A stretch of 64,000 nt of DNA. Source: Ichthyophis bannanicus. Its lineage: Eukaryota > Chordata > Amphibia > Gymnophiona > Ichthyophiidae. A program made the translations under genes and the position numbers. The stretch spans positions 916,184,235 to 916,248,234 of the forward strand of contig CM066035.1 of assembly GCA_033557465.1 (NCBI GenBank). Direction: 5' to 3'. Numbering within the stretch: the first letter of the stretch is position 1; each line of letters opens with the position of its first letter. Positions 30,860-40,560 of the stretch are shown here, in pieces. The notes under the pieces were generated by a model, which saw only the letters and a program-made list of their open reading frames with translations, did no database searches and was not told the origin of the DNA.

Positions 30860-31417
30860 ATGGCCGCCACCACTCAAGTGTTGCCTCTAGCGTGGCTGCA
30901 CATGCGCACCCTTCAGTGGCGCCTACACTCGTGTTGGAACCAGCGCACACAGCCCCTCTCTGCCAACATCACCCTCAATGTACGGACCAGGAGGAGCCTC
31001 CAGTGGTGGGCTGCCAAACAGAACCTCAGTGTGGGGAAGGAACTACAACAACCCAGCCACCAGATCACCATCACTACGGATGCGTCCAATACGGGCTGGG
31101 GAGCCCACATGGGCCACCTATGCATGCAAGGAGCCTGGACTACAGCAGCAGCGTGTCTCCACATAAACCTCCTGGAGCTCAGGGCCATAAAATACGCCCT
31201 ACAAGCCTTCCAACCACACATCAAAACAAAATTGGTACTCATCCAGACGGACAACCAGGTAGCCATGTTCTATCTCAACAAACAAGGAGGAACGGGCTCA
31301 CGACCCTTGTGCAAGGAGGCTCTCACCATCTGGGCACTAGCCCTAAAAAATCGCTGCTGGCTACGAGCGTCCTACCTGCCAGGCGAACAGAACTCCCTGG
31401 CGGACAGGTTAAGCTGA
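30860..31417 (+). CDS. DIRS-C RNase H domain
   Basis: 185-codon frame with TTDASNTGWGAH, LLELRAIKYA, IQTDNQVAMFYLNKQGGTGS and NSLADRLS. All four catalytic acidic residues are present. It ends at a TGA directly after LADRLS; the following THEW block shows the ancestral polyprotein read on into the MT-like domain, as in DIRS-A. The N-terminal connection (LPLAWLHMRTLQWRL) is conserved with DIRS-A. Confidence 0.87.
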   Translation: MAATTQVLPLAWLHMRTLQWRLHSCWNQRTQPLSANITLNVRTRRSLQWWAAKQNLSVGKELQQPSHQITITTDASNTGWGAHMGHLCMQGAWTTAAACLHINLLELRAIKYALQAFQPHIKTKLVLIQTDNQVAMFYLNKQGGTGSRPLCKEALTIWALALKNRCWLRASYLPGEQNSLADRLS

Positions 31418-31858
31418 CAGCTGAGAACACATGAGTGGACCCTGAGCCCCAAGGCTGCCAAAGACATCTTCCATCACTGGGGCCATCCCCAGGTCGACCT
31501 TTTCACAATGGAGCAGAACAAGCAGTGCAACCTATTCTGATCCAAATGCCGGTCAGCCCACAGCATAGCTTTGGATGCCTTCAACGTGTACTGCGGGGAG
31601 TGGTCTCTAGTATACGCCTTCCCATCCACCCCCCTGATCTCCAAGTCTCTGCAGAAGGTGGTCCAGGACAAGGCCCACATCATCCTTGTGACCCCATACT
31701 GGCCCCGCCAGATGTGGTTTCCAACCCTTCTACGCCTCACACAGGAGCAACCCTTCCATCTCTCCCTCCAGCCGTCCCTGCTCACCCAGGACGACAAACT
31801 CACCCTACACCCCAACATGAAGGTTCTTGCGTTAACAGCCTGGAGGCTGAATGGATGA
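31418..31858 (+). pseudogene. DIRS-C MT-like domain
   Basis: After the RNase H stop the same frame reads THEWTLSPKAAKDIF, PQVDLFTMEQNKQCNLF and a stop. From 31,571 an open stretch carries ALDAFNVYCGEWSLVYAFPSTPLISK, ILVTPYWPRQMWFPTLL and LTAWRLNG, ending TGA at 31,856-31,858. The DLF and 'VTPYWP..MW' blocks identify the Dam-like methyltransferase region of DIRS. Its stop overlaps the recombinase ATG (ATGA, 31,855-31,858). Confidence 0.75.
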
Positions 31859-32928
31859 ACCTCTCATCACTTAGCATCTTGGAGGAGGCTCAGCACATCA
31901 TCCTGGCAGCTAGACGCCCCTCCACCAGGAAATCCTATGGACTCCAGTGGAAATGGTTCAGCCTATGGTGTGTCTCTAAAGGAATTAGCCCCTCAAACTG
32001 CCCTGTTCCTAATGTCTTACAGTACCGCACATCACTCTCTGAACAAGGGCACAAAACTTCCTCCATCCGTATCTACCTATCTGCCATTGTGGCCTTCCAC
32101 GACCCTGAGGGCTACACAACCATTGCCTCCTTACCCCTGGTGGCAAGCTTTATGAAAGGGTTTAACAACTTGCGACCCCCTATACGAGCTTCTGCCCCGG
32201 CTTGGGATCTGAATGTTGTCCTACAGCAGCTGACTCAACCACCCTTCGAGCCTATACTTTCAGCGTCGATGAAGCATCTGACATGGAAAACGCTCTTCTT
32301 GATAGCTATCACGTCCGCTCGCAGAATCAGCAAGCTTCAGGTGCTGGTGGCACATCTCCTGTATACCCAGCTCCTCCACGACAGAGCCACCCTGTGTACT
32401 CACCCCAAATTCATCCCCAAGGTAGCTTTGGAGTTCCACATCAACCAAACCATCGAGCTACCCACATTCTATCCAGAGCCACACTCCTCCCTCGAGGAGC
32501 AGAGGCTCCACACTCTGGACTGCACCAGGGCCCTCCTAACCTATATCCTCAAGACAGGCCCACTCCAGAAGGGCTCTCAACTGTTCATGTCCTACAATCC
32601 CAACAGGCCAGGATGCCCTGTCACGAAGCGTACCATGGCTCAGTGGATCTCAGACTGCACCAGTCTCTGCCACAAACTGGCAGGCGCACAAGCTGCACCA
32701 AATGTGGGACCACACCAACTCAGGGCGCTGGCAGCCACCATCGCAAATCTGTGCTCCATCCCTCTGATGGACATCTGCAAAGCCGCCACTTGGTCCTCTG
32801 TCCACACTTTCCAGAGACATTATTGCTTGTACTTGGACAGTCAGGCGTGTGCCGCTTTTTGGACAGGTGGTCCTCTCCACCGCCACCAGCGGTCCCAACA
32901 GAGGACTGTGACTGAACCGCTGAGCTAG
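31855..32928 (+). CDS. DIRS-C tyrosine recombinase, intact frame
   Basis: 358 codons from the ATG at 31,855, which overlaps the upstream TGA. N-terminal SAM-like domain: ARRPSTRKSYGLQWKWF, SSIRIYLSAIVAFHDP. Catalytic domain: HLTWKTLFLIAITSARRISKLQ (catalytic Arg near 32,320), VTKRTMAQWISD, PHQLRALAATIANL (His-x-x-Arg at 32,713-32,724), then DICKAATWSSVHTFQRHYCLYLD, with the likely nucleophilic Tyr in HYC. The frame is also open upstream to 31,435, but that part is out of frame with the MT domain. No lesion is visible. It would integrate the circular cDNA. Confidence 0.88.
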   Translation: MNLSSLSILEEAQHIILAARRPSTRKSYGLQWKWFSLWCVSKGISPSNCPVPNVLQYRTSLSEQGHKTSSIRIYLSAIVAFHDPEGYTTIASLPLVASFMKGFNNLRPPIRASAPAWDLNVVLQQLTQPPFEPILSASMKHLTWKTLFLIAITSARRISKLQVLVAHLLYTQLLHDRATLCTHPKFIPKVALEFHINQTIELPTFYPEPHSSLEEQRLHTLDCTRALLTYILKTGPLQKGSQLFMSYNPNRPGCPVTKRTMAQWISDCTSLCHKLAGAQAAPNVGPHQLRALAATIANLCSIPLMDICKAATWSSVHTFQRHYCLYLDSQACAAFWTGGPLHRHQRSQQRTVTEPLS

Positions 32929-33169
32929 TAACATTGACCCTAGCGTCACTGTTATAACATATCCGGCCATGTTGGCCTTGCTGTTCGGCTATGTTGGCCA
33001 CCCATTTAACATTTGACTATGTTAGCCGACACCGTTGTTAGTTGTGTGCATGGTTTCCTGCCCTTTAACCATGTTCTGGCATGAAAATAATCACCAATTT
33101 TGACTTCACCTAGTCTCGGCCTCCCTCTCTACGACTACATCGCGCAGCTAGGGAGGCACCAGGTGTGGT

Positions 33170-33256
33170 TGACGAATCCTGCTTGTCCAAGGAGAAAACA
33201 GGGTTACTTACCTGTAACGGGAGTTCTCCGTGGACAGCAGGATAAGTCAGCCACAC
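33170..33256. repeat. DIRS-C internal complementary region
   Basis: 'gacgaatcctgcttgtcc..ggagaa' is the complement of the left end (27,458-27,486). 'aacagggttacttacctgta...gataagtcagccacac' is the complement of the right end (33,447-33,504). Confidence 0.9.
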
Positions 33257-33334
33257 AATCCCACCCACCTCCCCAGGCCGAGGTCGGCTTCCGCACGCCC
33301 CTAGCCACGGGTACACCAGGCACAGCTAGAGACT

Positions 33335-33504
33335 TACTGGCTGGCTAGGGGCGGGCTCGTGGGTTGGGCCTCTGGCACATGCTCAGAAAGGTCTGAGCTT
33401 TAGAGAGCACTTCCGTGTACAGCGCCGTCGGAGGACATCACCAGGTGTGGCTGACTTATCCTGCTGTCCACGGAGAACTCCTGTTACGGGTAAGTAACCC
33501 TGTT
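33335..33504 (-). repeat. DIRS-C right terminal inverted repeat and end
   Basis: Complements the left repeat, then ends 'CTCCTGTTACGGGTAAGTAACCC'-type sequence (33,479-33,500), carrying the near-palindrome CCTGTTACGGG and a donor-like GGGTAAGT at 33,488-33,495. Confidence 0.87.
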
Positions 33505-34305
33505 ATGTTGGTGTTTCACTGCAAGCAGACAATAATATTTTCATCTCTTTATATTGATGTTATCATACCTGTATTAATTGAATGTGCCACATAGCATATT
33601 TCATTCTTGGTGCATATTAAGCTAGCTTGTTTTTCCTTAGCTAATAAGAAACCCTCATCCCTTATCCTTCAGATTTATTTTTACATTCAAATAAATTTGA
33701 CTAACATTTTCCATTTAGATATGGAATCCTTCCAATGTCATTTTGTGTTCTTTAGGCTTAAGTACCCACTTTTCCTTTTAGCACCAGCCCCTCTTCCCTA
33801 CCTCCAGGGCAACCTATCAGTGCTATCTATTGTAACCGCATGGAGGGAAGGTGTCATTGCTATACCTCACCAAACAGGAAGAGATCAGGGTCCCAAGAAG
33901 AGGGAGCCACAGGTGATTCAGAGCAAAAGAGAGAGGGGAACCCAGACTGTCTGCTCCGCCCGCCTAGATGAGAGCTGCACTTATTAGACAGTTGGGTGAT
34001 AAATCAGTTGTAGGTGGGAATTGTCTTTTTTTTTACCTCATTCTTTCTCTGCCTCTAGCTTTGTCACATGTTTCACAACTCACAAGAGAGCTTTTTACCT
34101 TGTGCTTCTAAATTTTCTCATATTATCAATCCTTGCTGTTTATAGTGATGATTCCTTTTAACACCTGCATCTTGGTCTGAGTACTGTGTCCTTCCACCTG
34201 TTTGCCCTGTGATCAGACACTTTGCTAAAGAGGACCCAGCTGAGCAGGTGTAAGAGAAGATTTTTGTGTATAGGGATTTAGTTGTTAAGAACAGTTAGTT
34301 ATTTA
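33505..34305. other. No recognisable gene
   Basis: AT-rich sequence. A 126-codon frame at 33,607-33,987 has no familiar motif and no paralogue in the window; I do not call it a gene. Confidence 0.4.
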
Positions 34306-34728
34306 TGTATTTATAAACTTTTGTATACTGCCACTTCCAAAGATCAGTGGTGGTTTACAATATAACGTCAGAGGAACTTATTTACAAAGAACAAAAACGT
34401 AACAGTTAATTTTACATTATAACTTATTTACAATCAGCAGGATGTAATGGAGAAGCTAATTCAGGACTATATGTAGATCTCTGATACATAAACTTTATTT
34501 ATGTAGGGAGGTAAGAGGGGTTATCAGAAGGGTAAGGGGGGATTATAATGTTTGAAGTGGCTGGATAGAGATATTGTGGTTGTAGTATTGAATGAAGAGG
34601 AACGTTTTGAGTTCCTTTCAAAAAGACTGAAGATCTTTCATAAGCCTTAAATTATCTGGGAGCGTGTTCCAGAGGGTAGGGGCAGCATAAATGAATGCTC
34701 TTGAGCTAGTGGTTTTACTGGTGGTACA
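34306..34728 (-). pseudogene. LINE 3' end hosting the ERV (left part)
   Basis: Minus strand: C-terminal ORF block SSRAFIYAAPTLWNTLPDNLR (34,640-34,705), then 3' UTR to about 34,306 ('tatttatgtatttataaac' on plus). The frame joins, across the whole ERV, to LLAPPDITRTRRTC at 55,180-55,230. Confidence 0.75.
34724..34728. repeat. ERV target-site duplication GTACA
   Basis: GTACA at 34,724-34,728 and again at 55,148-55,152, immediately outside the two LTRs. Confidence 0.93.
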
Positions 34729-35423
34729 TGAAAGAAAGCTTGATTGTACCAGGCTGGATACACAGTCAGGCCCTGTGTATAACATTATATTACTATGAGC
34801 CCTAAGAAAGAGTTAATATCATTTGTGGCTCCTTACTTAATACCATCCTTGAAAACTCTGTAGAAGTAACTGCGTGAAAGGTTCCAGATAACATAAACAT
34901 TAGTCTTGTTATTAGAAAGATAAGTAAAAGACAAGTTGTTTACCCAGCTTCTCAGTCTCTCAGTCCCTGGTCAGAGATATCAAACTGTCAGTGTTAGAAT
35001 TAATTAGAATTAAGGCCTACATAGTCATGTCTGAGAATATATGTATGTCTTTTCATGATTGTCTATGATGTGCATGCCTATAGAAAAGTATGTTATGAAT
35101 ATACGTGACACTAGACGTAGAATAGAATATGTATATTATGAATATACGTGATGTGAGACGTAGAATAATAAAGTGAAATTATGCTGTGTAATGGAATTTT
35201 TACCTATAAATAAAGTGGCCTAAAGCTATGATATCAGAGTAAACATAGGCAGAGACCTAGCTTGGTCTCCCAAAGCTTTGGTTTGTTTTTTTATAATACA
35301 AGTGTGTTGTGTATTATTTACTAAGTTTTACAGATTGCCTTCTGATTGCTTTGAGTGTGGATTTCTGTTACTCCAAGAGCCCTGCAGTGTTGCTGGTGAG
35401 GGGAGGCGCAGAGTATTCTTTCA
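34729..35423 (+). repeat. ERV 5' LTR
   Basis: 695 bp from TGAAAGAAAGC to TTCTTTCA. By eye it differs from the 3' LTR by about nine substitutions and one T-run indel. Two AATAAA signals occur (near 35,166 'gaataataaagtg' and 35,207 'ataaataaag'). Confidence 0.93.
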
Positions 35424-35425
35424 GT

Positions 35426-35442
35426 TGGTGCTGTGCCGGATA
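35426..35442 (+). promoter_or_regulatory. Primer-binding site, possibly tRNA-His
   Basis: TGGTGCTGTGCCGGAT lies two bases after the LTR. Compared from memory with the complement of the tRNA-His 3' end (TGGTGCCGTGACTCGGAT) it has one substitution and two single-base gaps. Other tRNAs I considered fit worse. Confidence 0.45.
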
Positions 35443-35504
35443 GCGGAATTCTGCATTCAAGGCAAGGGCAGAAGGTGCCAGAAGATTTGTGAGTATTACC
35501 AGTG

Positions 35505-36670
35505 ATGGGTAATCTGTTAAGTAGACAGGCTCCGTCTCAGATGCATGAGTGGCATGACAGAGCTAGGGCTTTAGTGTTTAGGAAAGGTAGCCCTTATTGT
35601 ATGCTTCTATTGTATGTATGAGAAGCATGGTGATGTAGCCATCGATTCCGTAGCACATAGGGATTCAGTGACAAAAGGTAATGAGGATTTGCAGTTTCCT
35701 TTGGAGGGAGCTTTCTCTGTAGATAAGGTCCGTTGCCTGAGATATGAGTTAGTGGTTAAAGGTAAACCGTGCAAATGTGCTTACATGGTGGGAACGGATG
35801 GTACATGATGATAAACATAGTAATGTTTACGTTTTGAAACAAAAGTTGTTTGTGTTAGGAAATGTAACTAATGACCAGTTGAGTGAGCGAGGATCACTCA
35901 TGTAGCAGAACTAAGAGAAAAAGAAAATACTTAAAGAGCAACAGCAGTTAGGGGGAGTAGAATTGTGTATTTTGGATATTTGGAATGTCTCCCAGCTCAA
36001 GGAACTGAGAGCACGTTTGAATCAAGAAACGGAAAGTGTTGTACTTGTAATAAGAATCTTAAAAGTAGTAATAGGTCATAGTGTTTCTGTTGCGAAAGAA
36101 TTAAGTGTTTCTGATGGACTTATTGATAAAAATGAGAGAGATTTGGACAGATATTATGATTCTTACAAAGAGGAGTGTGATCAATTATATTATGATCTAG
36201 GCTCTATTCAGGACGTTCTACACCAGCAACATAATTTGTTTTGCCACTGTTAAACTGAAGCAGCTGTGGGAAATGATATTGTGACTACTTAAAGAAGTGT
36301 TTGATTTGACTAAAACTTTTCTGAATTACAGGGATAATCCTGGTAGATTTGTGTCTTTATGGTCTCAAATAATTAACAGTTATAATCCTACTTAGGCAGA
36401 TCTAGATAATTTGCTCAGATCTCTTTTTTTTAATCCTGCTGATTTTCATAGGGTTACTCATCCAATAAGGGACGACAACTGGCAATGGCCACTGACAGAC
36501 CCTGTAACAGATTTTCAAGAAACAACATAAAGAGATAATTTTGTTTTATGTAGAGAAAAATGGTTAGAATCCATAAAGGTAGTATGTAAACCTGTAAAGG
36601 ATTGGTCGAGATTAATATCTCTAAGGCAGGATAGGGGTGAAAAAGTTACAGATTTTCACACTAGGTGTAT
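35505..36670 (+). pseudogene. ERV gag, first part (matrix/capsid)
   Basis: Starts ATGGGTAATCTG (MGNLLSRQ, an N-myristoylation-type start) and is followed through several in-frame stops and shifts. A capsid-like region at about 36,300-36,660 reads NPGRFVSLWSQII, ADLDNLLRSLFFNPADF, DNWQWPLTDP and a 'QDRGEKVTDFHTRC' block resembling the major homology region. LINE-A interrupts the gene at 36,664-36,670; the frame resumes at 41,169. Structural protein of the particle, now defective. Confidence 0.75.
36664..36670. repeat. LINE-A target-site duplication GGTGTAT
   Basis: GGTGTAT at 36,664-36,670 and 41,162-41,168. Five of the bases also occur in the LINE monomer, so the 5' boundary is uncertain by about five bases, but the gag frame reads across without loss. 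Confidence 0.75.
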
Positions 36671-36942
36671 TATTTATTTATTTATTTACAGTTTCTTTTA
36701 TACCGCACTATTCGACATCAGCGCGGTTTACAATGAACAGAAACTACACTTACCAAATATTGATCAGTGCTTACAATGAACAGCTGGGTATACATTAAAC
36801 AGGTTTACATTCAACAGGTTTCATAAACAGAGGAACATAATAACTATGTACAAAAAGCAACTATGTACAGAACAACTAGGCGCAGCTATATGTTTCTTGA
36901 TGAGGGAAGAAGCAGGTGAGATTGCAGCTCTTCGCGTTAAGA

Positions 36943-39900
36943 CTATGGAGAGCATGGGTTTAACGTGTTGACATGGGGTGTAGAGGTAGGTTGGTGTGAG
37001 GCAGTGTCTGAAATATTGTAGTGCTGCAAGAACAGGTGATGCTTCAGTGCCTTCCTGAACTGGGAGAGGTCACTGATGGTTCTGATTTCTGTTGGTAGGG
37101 CATTCCAACATGATGGTGCAAAGTAAGAGAAGGCTCTGGATCTGGTGGCTTGAGAGCACTTCGTGATTGCCTTGGGTAATACAAGAGAATTGGAGGCAGT
37201 CGATCTCCTTGCGCGATTAGGGGGTGTAGTTGATATCAGGTCGGTGATAGAAGATGCGGAGTTATTATTGATCGCTTTGTGAGTCATGGTAAGGATCTTG
37301 AAAGAGATCCTGGAGTGCATAGGAAGCCAATGTAGCTGTTTCAGTATTGGAGTGATGTGGGTTCGCTTGGAGGCTCCATAGAGAATTCTTGCAGCCGAGT
37401 TCATGGCCAATTGTAAGGGGTTAATCGTACTCTTTGGTAGGCCATGTAGAATGGCATTGGCGTAGTCCAGATGGGGCATTATTAAGGCCTGAAAGACTGA
37501 TCTAAAGTCATCTGGTTCAAGCAGCTGGCGCAAATGACGAAGGGTCCGGATTTTATGATAGACGGATTTCGCTACGTTGTTGATGTGGGCCTTCATATTG
37601 AGCTGTTGATCGAGGGTAACCCCTAGGTATCTGACTGTAGACTTGCAGATGAGCTCGGCGTCACGCACTTTGATGGACCTTGGTGAGGTGAATGCAGGGT
37701 TTCTCGTCACGAAGAGGACTTCTGTCTTTTTAAAGTTTATCTTAAGCATTTGTGATTTTAACCAGTCTGTAACCGCGTCGAAGCACTCGATTAGTGGGGA
37801 GAGGTCAAGGAGCTCTGTTGAGAATGGCATATACATAAGGACATCATCAGCATAGACCAGGCAGTTGATGTTGAATGATTGGATGAGGTCACAGATAGGC
37901 TGCATATAAACATTGAAAAGTAGGGCGGAAAGGGAGGAGCCTTGTGGCACACCTTTGGTTTGCTGGAAGGGGTCGGAGGTTGAAGATCCAGAACGAACAT
38001 GTTGCCAACGGTCTCTGAGGTATGAGGAACACCAAGAGAGGGCGGATCCATGAACTCCCTTCTTTCTAAGACGCGATAGGAGAACTTCATGATCCACAGT
38101 GTCAAACGCCGCTGCAATGTCCATGAAGATCAAAGCAAAACCTTGTCTGACATTGTTTAGGCCTATGGTAAGAGTGTTGAACAAGGAAGTCAGTAGGGTT
38201 TCCATACCGTGTGATTCACGAAATCCGTGCTGACATGGGTGTAAGGGTGCATTGCAGTCAAGATGGTCTTGTAGTTGACGTTGAGTGATCTTTTCGATGA
38301 CTTTCGAAAGGAGGGGAATGCTGGAGATGGGTCTATAAGATTCCATCAAAGAGGGGTCCAACCTGCTGTTTTTTAGGAGGGGTCTGATGGAGGTCTGCTT
38401 CAGGGTGTGGGGGAATGTTCCTGTAGAGAACGATGCATCTATTATTTTTGCTAGAAATGGGCTGAGATCAGCTCGTAGTGACTTTATCCAGGAAGCTGGA
38501 CAGGGGTCGGAGGGTGCTGTTGTAGGATTTATTTTTAAGATGGTATCTTGAATGATTCTGTCATTTGGAGTGGAGAAGGAAGAGAGAGTGTGTTGAGTCT
38601 CACCCGAGAATTGGCTAGGTGAGGGTGGAGGGACAGTGTAGGGAGTGTTGGCTGAAGTGGGGGGAGTAGAGGTTGGATCAAGCTGATTACTTTTGCTTCG
38701 TAAGTAGTTGGCATATTTCTGAGGATCTAGGAGGGGTGGGGCGCTCTGAGAGGGTTCCTTTGTTAGGGTTTTCACGATGTGGAAGAGCTCGTGAGGTTTG
38801 TTGAGGGAACGCTGTAATCTGCCTGCGTAATATTTTTTCATGTTAGAAGATACGGATGAGCGATGTCTTGCTAATTGTGTTTTGAAAGCATCATGATTCT
38901 CGGTTGTTCTTGATCGTCGCCATCGTCTTTCTAGTTGTCTGAGGAGGAGGAGTGATTTTCTTAGCTCTGGGGAGTACCATGGTGCATTCTTTCTCTTATG
39001 GGGTGCTTTGGTTGAGGTAGGAGAGTGGATCACAGCATCAAGGCAGGAGTTCCACGAATCAACCATGTCATCAAGGCTTTTTTCCGGAGAGTATATTAGG
39101 TTCTTGGTCTTCTTTAGGATGTCTTCTCTGTTAAAAGGCTGAAAACGTCTAAAGTGTTCTGAGGAGAGTGCATCTGTTGGTAATGGCTTGGAAGATCTAG
39201 GAGATATAGGCATCTGAAATAGGATTAGGAAATGATCAGACCATGGAACTGTGATTGAATTTAAGTATGAATTGTGCCAATGGGGAAGAGCTGATTCTGG
39301 TGCAAAGATAAGGTCCAGTGTGTTACCTTTTATATGAGTAGGTGTGTTGACCAACTGAACATAGCCTAGTTCACTGAGAGCATCAATAAAGGCATTGGTG
39401 TGGCTATCTTGAATGGTTGGGAGGTTGAGGTCGCCTAGAACCCAAATTGGGGTGTGTGGGTTCGTAGAGTTACAGGCCATATCAATGATTGTGGCTAAAT
39501 CGTCTGGTGAGGAGGATGGTGCTCTATACAGTAAATTGATAGAGACCTGCTTATTTGTGATGGTCACAAAGTCAAGGGTTGATGTGCTGTTTGAGGCTGC
39601 AAGCTGGAACCTAAGATCTGATTTGGATAGGATGAGTACCCCTCCGCTACGGCGGTCAGTTCTGTGACATGAGTGAACTATGAAGTTGGAGGGAACAATC
39701 TGGTGGAGGAGTACGGAGTCAGAGGAAGATAGCCAGGTCTCAGTGATAAATAAGATGTCAAGGTTATGAGCTGAGAGAATATCTATTAATGCTGGCCATT
39801 TTTTCCTCATTGATCGAGCATTTATTAGTGCGCATTTGAGGTTAGAGGGATGGGTAGGTTGTGTGCTCTGAGGGGAGTTGTGTTGCTGTAAGGCAACATA

Positions 39901-40101
39901 GATCACATGTGGACCAGGTGGGCGTCGTGGTGGTTCAGTTTGATGGTTGGGGAGGCCAAAAGGTCTATTATTCCCTGGTCTGTGAAGGATTGGAATAGTG
40001 TTGAAGGGTGCAGTGAAGGCTAGGGTATCATACGTTAAAGCTATTAACATATAACAGAGGGAGAGGGTAAAGGGGTGTGAGGTTGAAAAGTATGATAACA
40101 T
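36943..40101 (-). CDS. LINE-A ORF: endonuclease-reverse transcriptase, intact
   Basis: 1052 codons without a stop. Residues 1-35 are hydrophobic, like a signal or anchor segment. From about residue 88 the APE endonuclease shows LKCALINARSM, LFITETWL (catalytic Glu), VLGDLNLP (Asp-Leu-Asn) and a WSDHFLILF end (Ser-Asp-His). The RT spans roughly residues 530-800: RPLLKNSRLDP, SYRPISSIPLLSK, HGFRESHG, FMDIAAAFDTVDH (catalytic Asp), GVPQGSSLSALLF and YADDVLMYM (37,840-37,860). The C-terminal part includes LDYANAILHG and SRAFSYFAPSCWNALP. It makes the nick and the cDNA at the target. All hallmark residues are present, so it may encode active enzyme. No ORF1 is seen. Confidence 0.93.
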   Translation of the reverse strand: MLSYFSTSHPFTLSLCYMLIALTYDTLAFTAPFNTIPILHRPGNNRPFGLPNHQTEPPRRPPGPHVIYVALQQHNSPQSTQPTHPSNLKCALINARSMRKKWPALIDILSAHNLDILFITETWLSSSDSVLLHQIVPSNFIVHSCHRTDRRSGGVLILSKSDLRFQLAASNSTSTLDFVTITNKQVSINLLYRAPSSSPDDLATIIDMACNSTNPHTPIWVLGDLNLPTIQDSHTNAFIDALSELGYVQLVNTPTHIKGNTLDLIFAPESALPHWHNSYLNSITVPWSDHFLILFQMPISPRSSKPLPTDALSSEHFRRFQPFNREDILKKTKNLIYSPEKSLDDMVDSWNSCLDAVIHSPTSTKAPHKRKNAPWYSPELRKSLLLLRQLERRWRRSRTTENHDAFKTQLARHRSSVSSNMKKYYAGRLQRSLNKPHELFHIVKTLTKEPSQSAPPLLDPQKYANYLRSKSNQLDPTSTPPTSANTPYTVPPPSPSQFSGETQHTLSSFSTPNDRIIQDTILKINPTTAPSDPCPASWIKSLRADLSPFLAKIIDASFSTGTFPHTLKQTSIRPLLKNSRLDPSLMESYRPISSIPLLSKVIEKITQRQLQDHLDCNAPLHPCQHGFRESHGMETLLTSLFNTLTIGLNNVRQGFALIFMDIAAAFDTVDHEVLLSRLRKKGVHGSALSWCSSYLRDRWQHVRSGSSTSDPFQQTKGVPQGSSLSALLFNVYMQPICDLIQSFNINCLVYADDVLMYMPFSTELLDLSPLIECFDAVTDWLKSQMLKINFKKTEVLFVTRNPAFTSPRSIKVRDAELICKSTVRYLGVTLDQQLNMKAHINNVAKSVYHKIRTLRHLRQLLEPDDFRSVFQALIMPHLDYANAILHGLPKSTINPLQLAMNSAARILYGASKRTHITPILKQLHWLPMHSRISFKILTMTHKAINNNSASSITDLISTTPPNRARRSTASNSLVLPKAITKCSQATRSRAFSYFAPSCWNALPTEIRTISDLSQFRKALKHHLFLQHYNISDTASHQPTSTPHVNTLNPCSP

Positions 40102-40560
40102 GGTGGAGGTAAAGCTTGAGCTAGTGTACTGATAATAGATAATCTGTGTGCACTAGGAAATGTTTGACATATATATCTAGACAGAAGGCAGAATAATTGC
40201 ACATTTAATTGCATAAACTAGAGCAATGTTGGAATGGTATCTATTTAGAGTATACTAGTAAGCAGGATGCATCACATTAGGAGACAGAGTAACTAGAAAT
40301 AGTATATAATGTTGCAAGGTGACTGACAGAGAAACTAGACATAGTGTACAATGTTGCAAGGTGACTGCCTCTAGCGGTATAATCTAGTGAGAGGCCTGCA
40401 TAGGCATAAGGTATGCAATACAATACAAACCGGGGCAGGCTTATATGTGGGCTCTGTTTCGGGTTGCATGTAGTGCCCCGCCTAAGGGCCACGCCAAAGG
40501 GCCCTCTGGCGAGGCCCTCAGGCGCGGGCCCGACAGGCGCGGGCCCGCCTGTCGGCGGCT
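40102..40560 (-). promoter_or_regulatory. LINE-A 5' UTR, unique part
   Basis: Non-coding leader between the ORF and the 108-bp array. The proximal GC-rich part (40,470-40,560, 'cctaagggccacgcc', 'gcgcgggcccg') is conserved in LINE-B at 51,714-51,790, supporting it as a genuine element leader. Confidence 0.6.

Larger units (their letters stand above)
27458..33504 (+). mobile_element. DIRS-C: complete DIRS-type retrotransposon
   Basis: 6.05-kb element. Left end TTCTCCATGGAC, right end TAAGTAACCCTGTT. Inverted terminal repeats are at 27,475-27,603 and 33,335-33,470 (shared 'cctccgacggcgcc', 'ctcagacctttctgagcatg', 'gcctctggcacatg', 'ggctaggggcgggctcg'). The internal complementary region at about 33,170-33,256 joins the complements of both ends (ggagaa|aacaggg). 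The domain order is as in DIRS-A, but the nucleotide sequence and ends are different, so it is a separate subfamily. The recombinase frame is fully open; gag and RT are broken. Confidence 0.93.

Noticed and set aside
29869..31434. A single 521-codon DIRS-C protein
   Set aside because: Only the first part to about 30,630 matches RT; the rest is out of frame with the RNase H that lies in another frame.
33607..33987. 126-codon ORF as a small host gene
   Set aside because: No motif, no repeat partner and ordinary composition; an ORF of this size is expected by chance in 64 kb.
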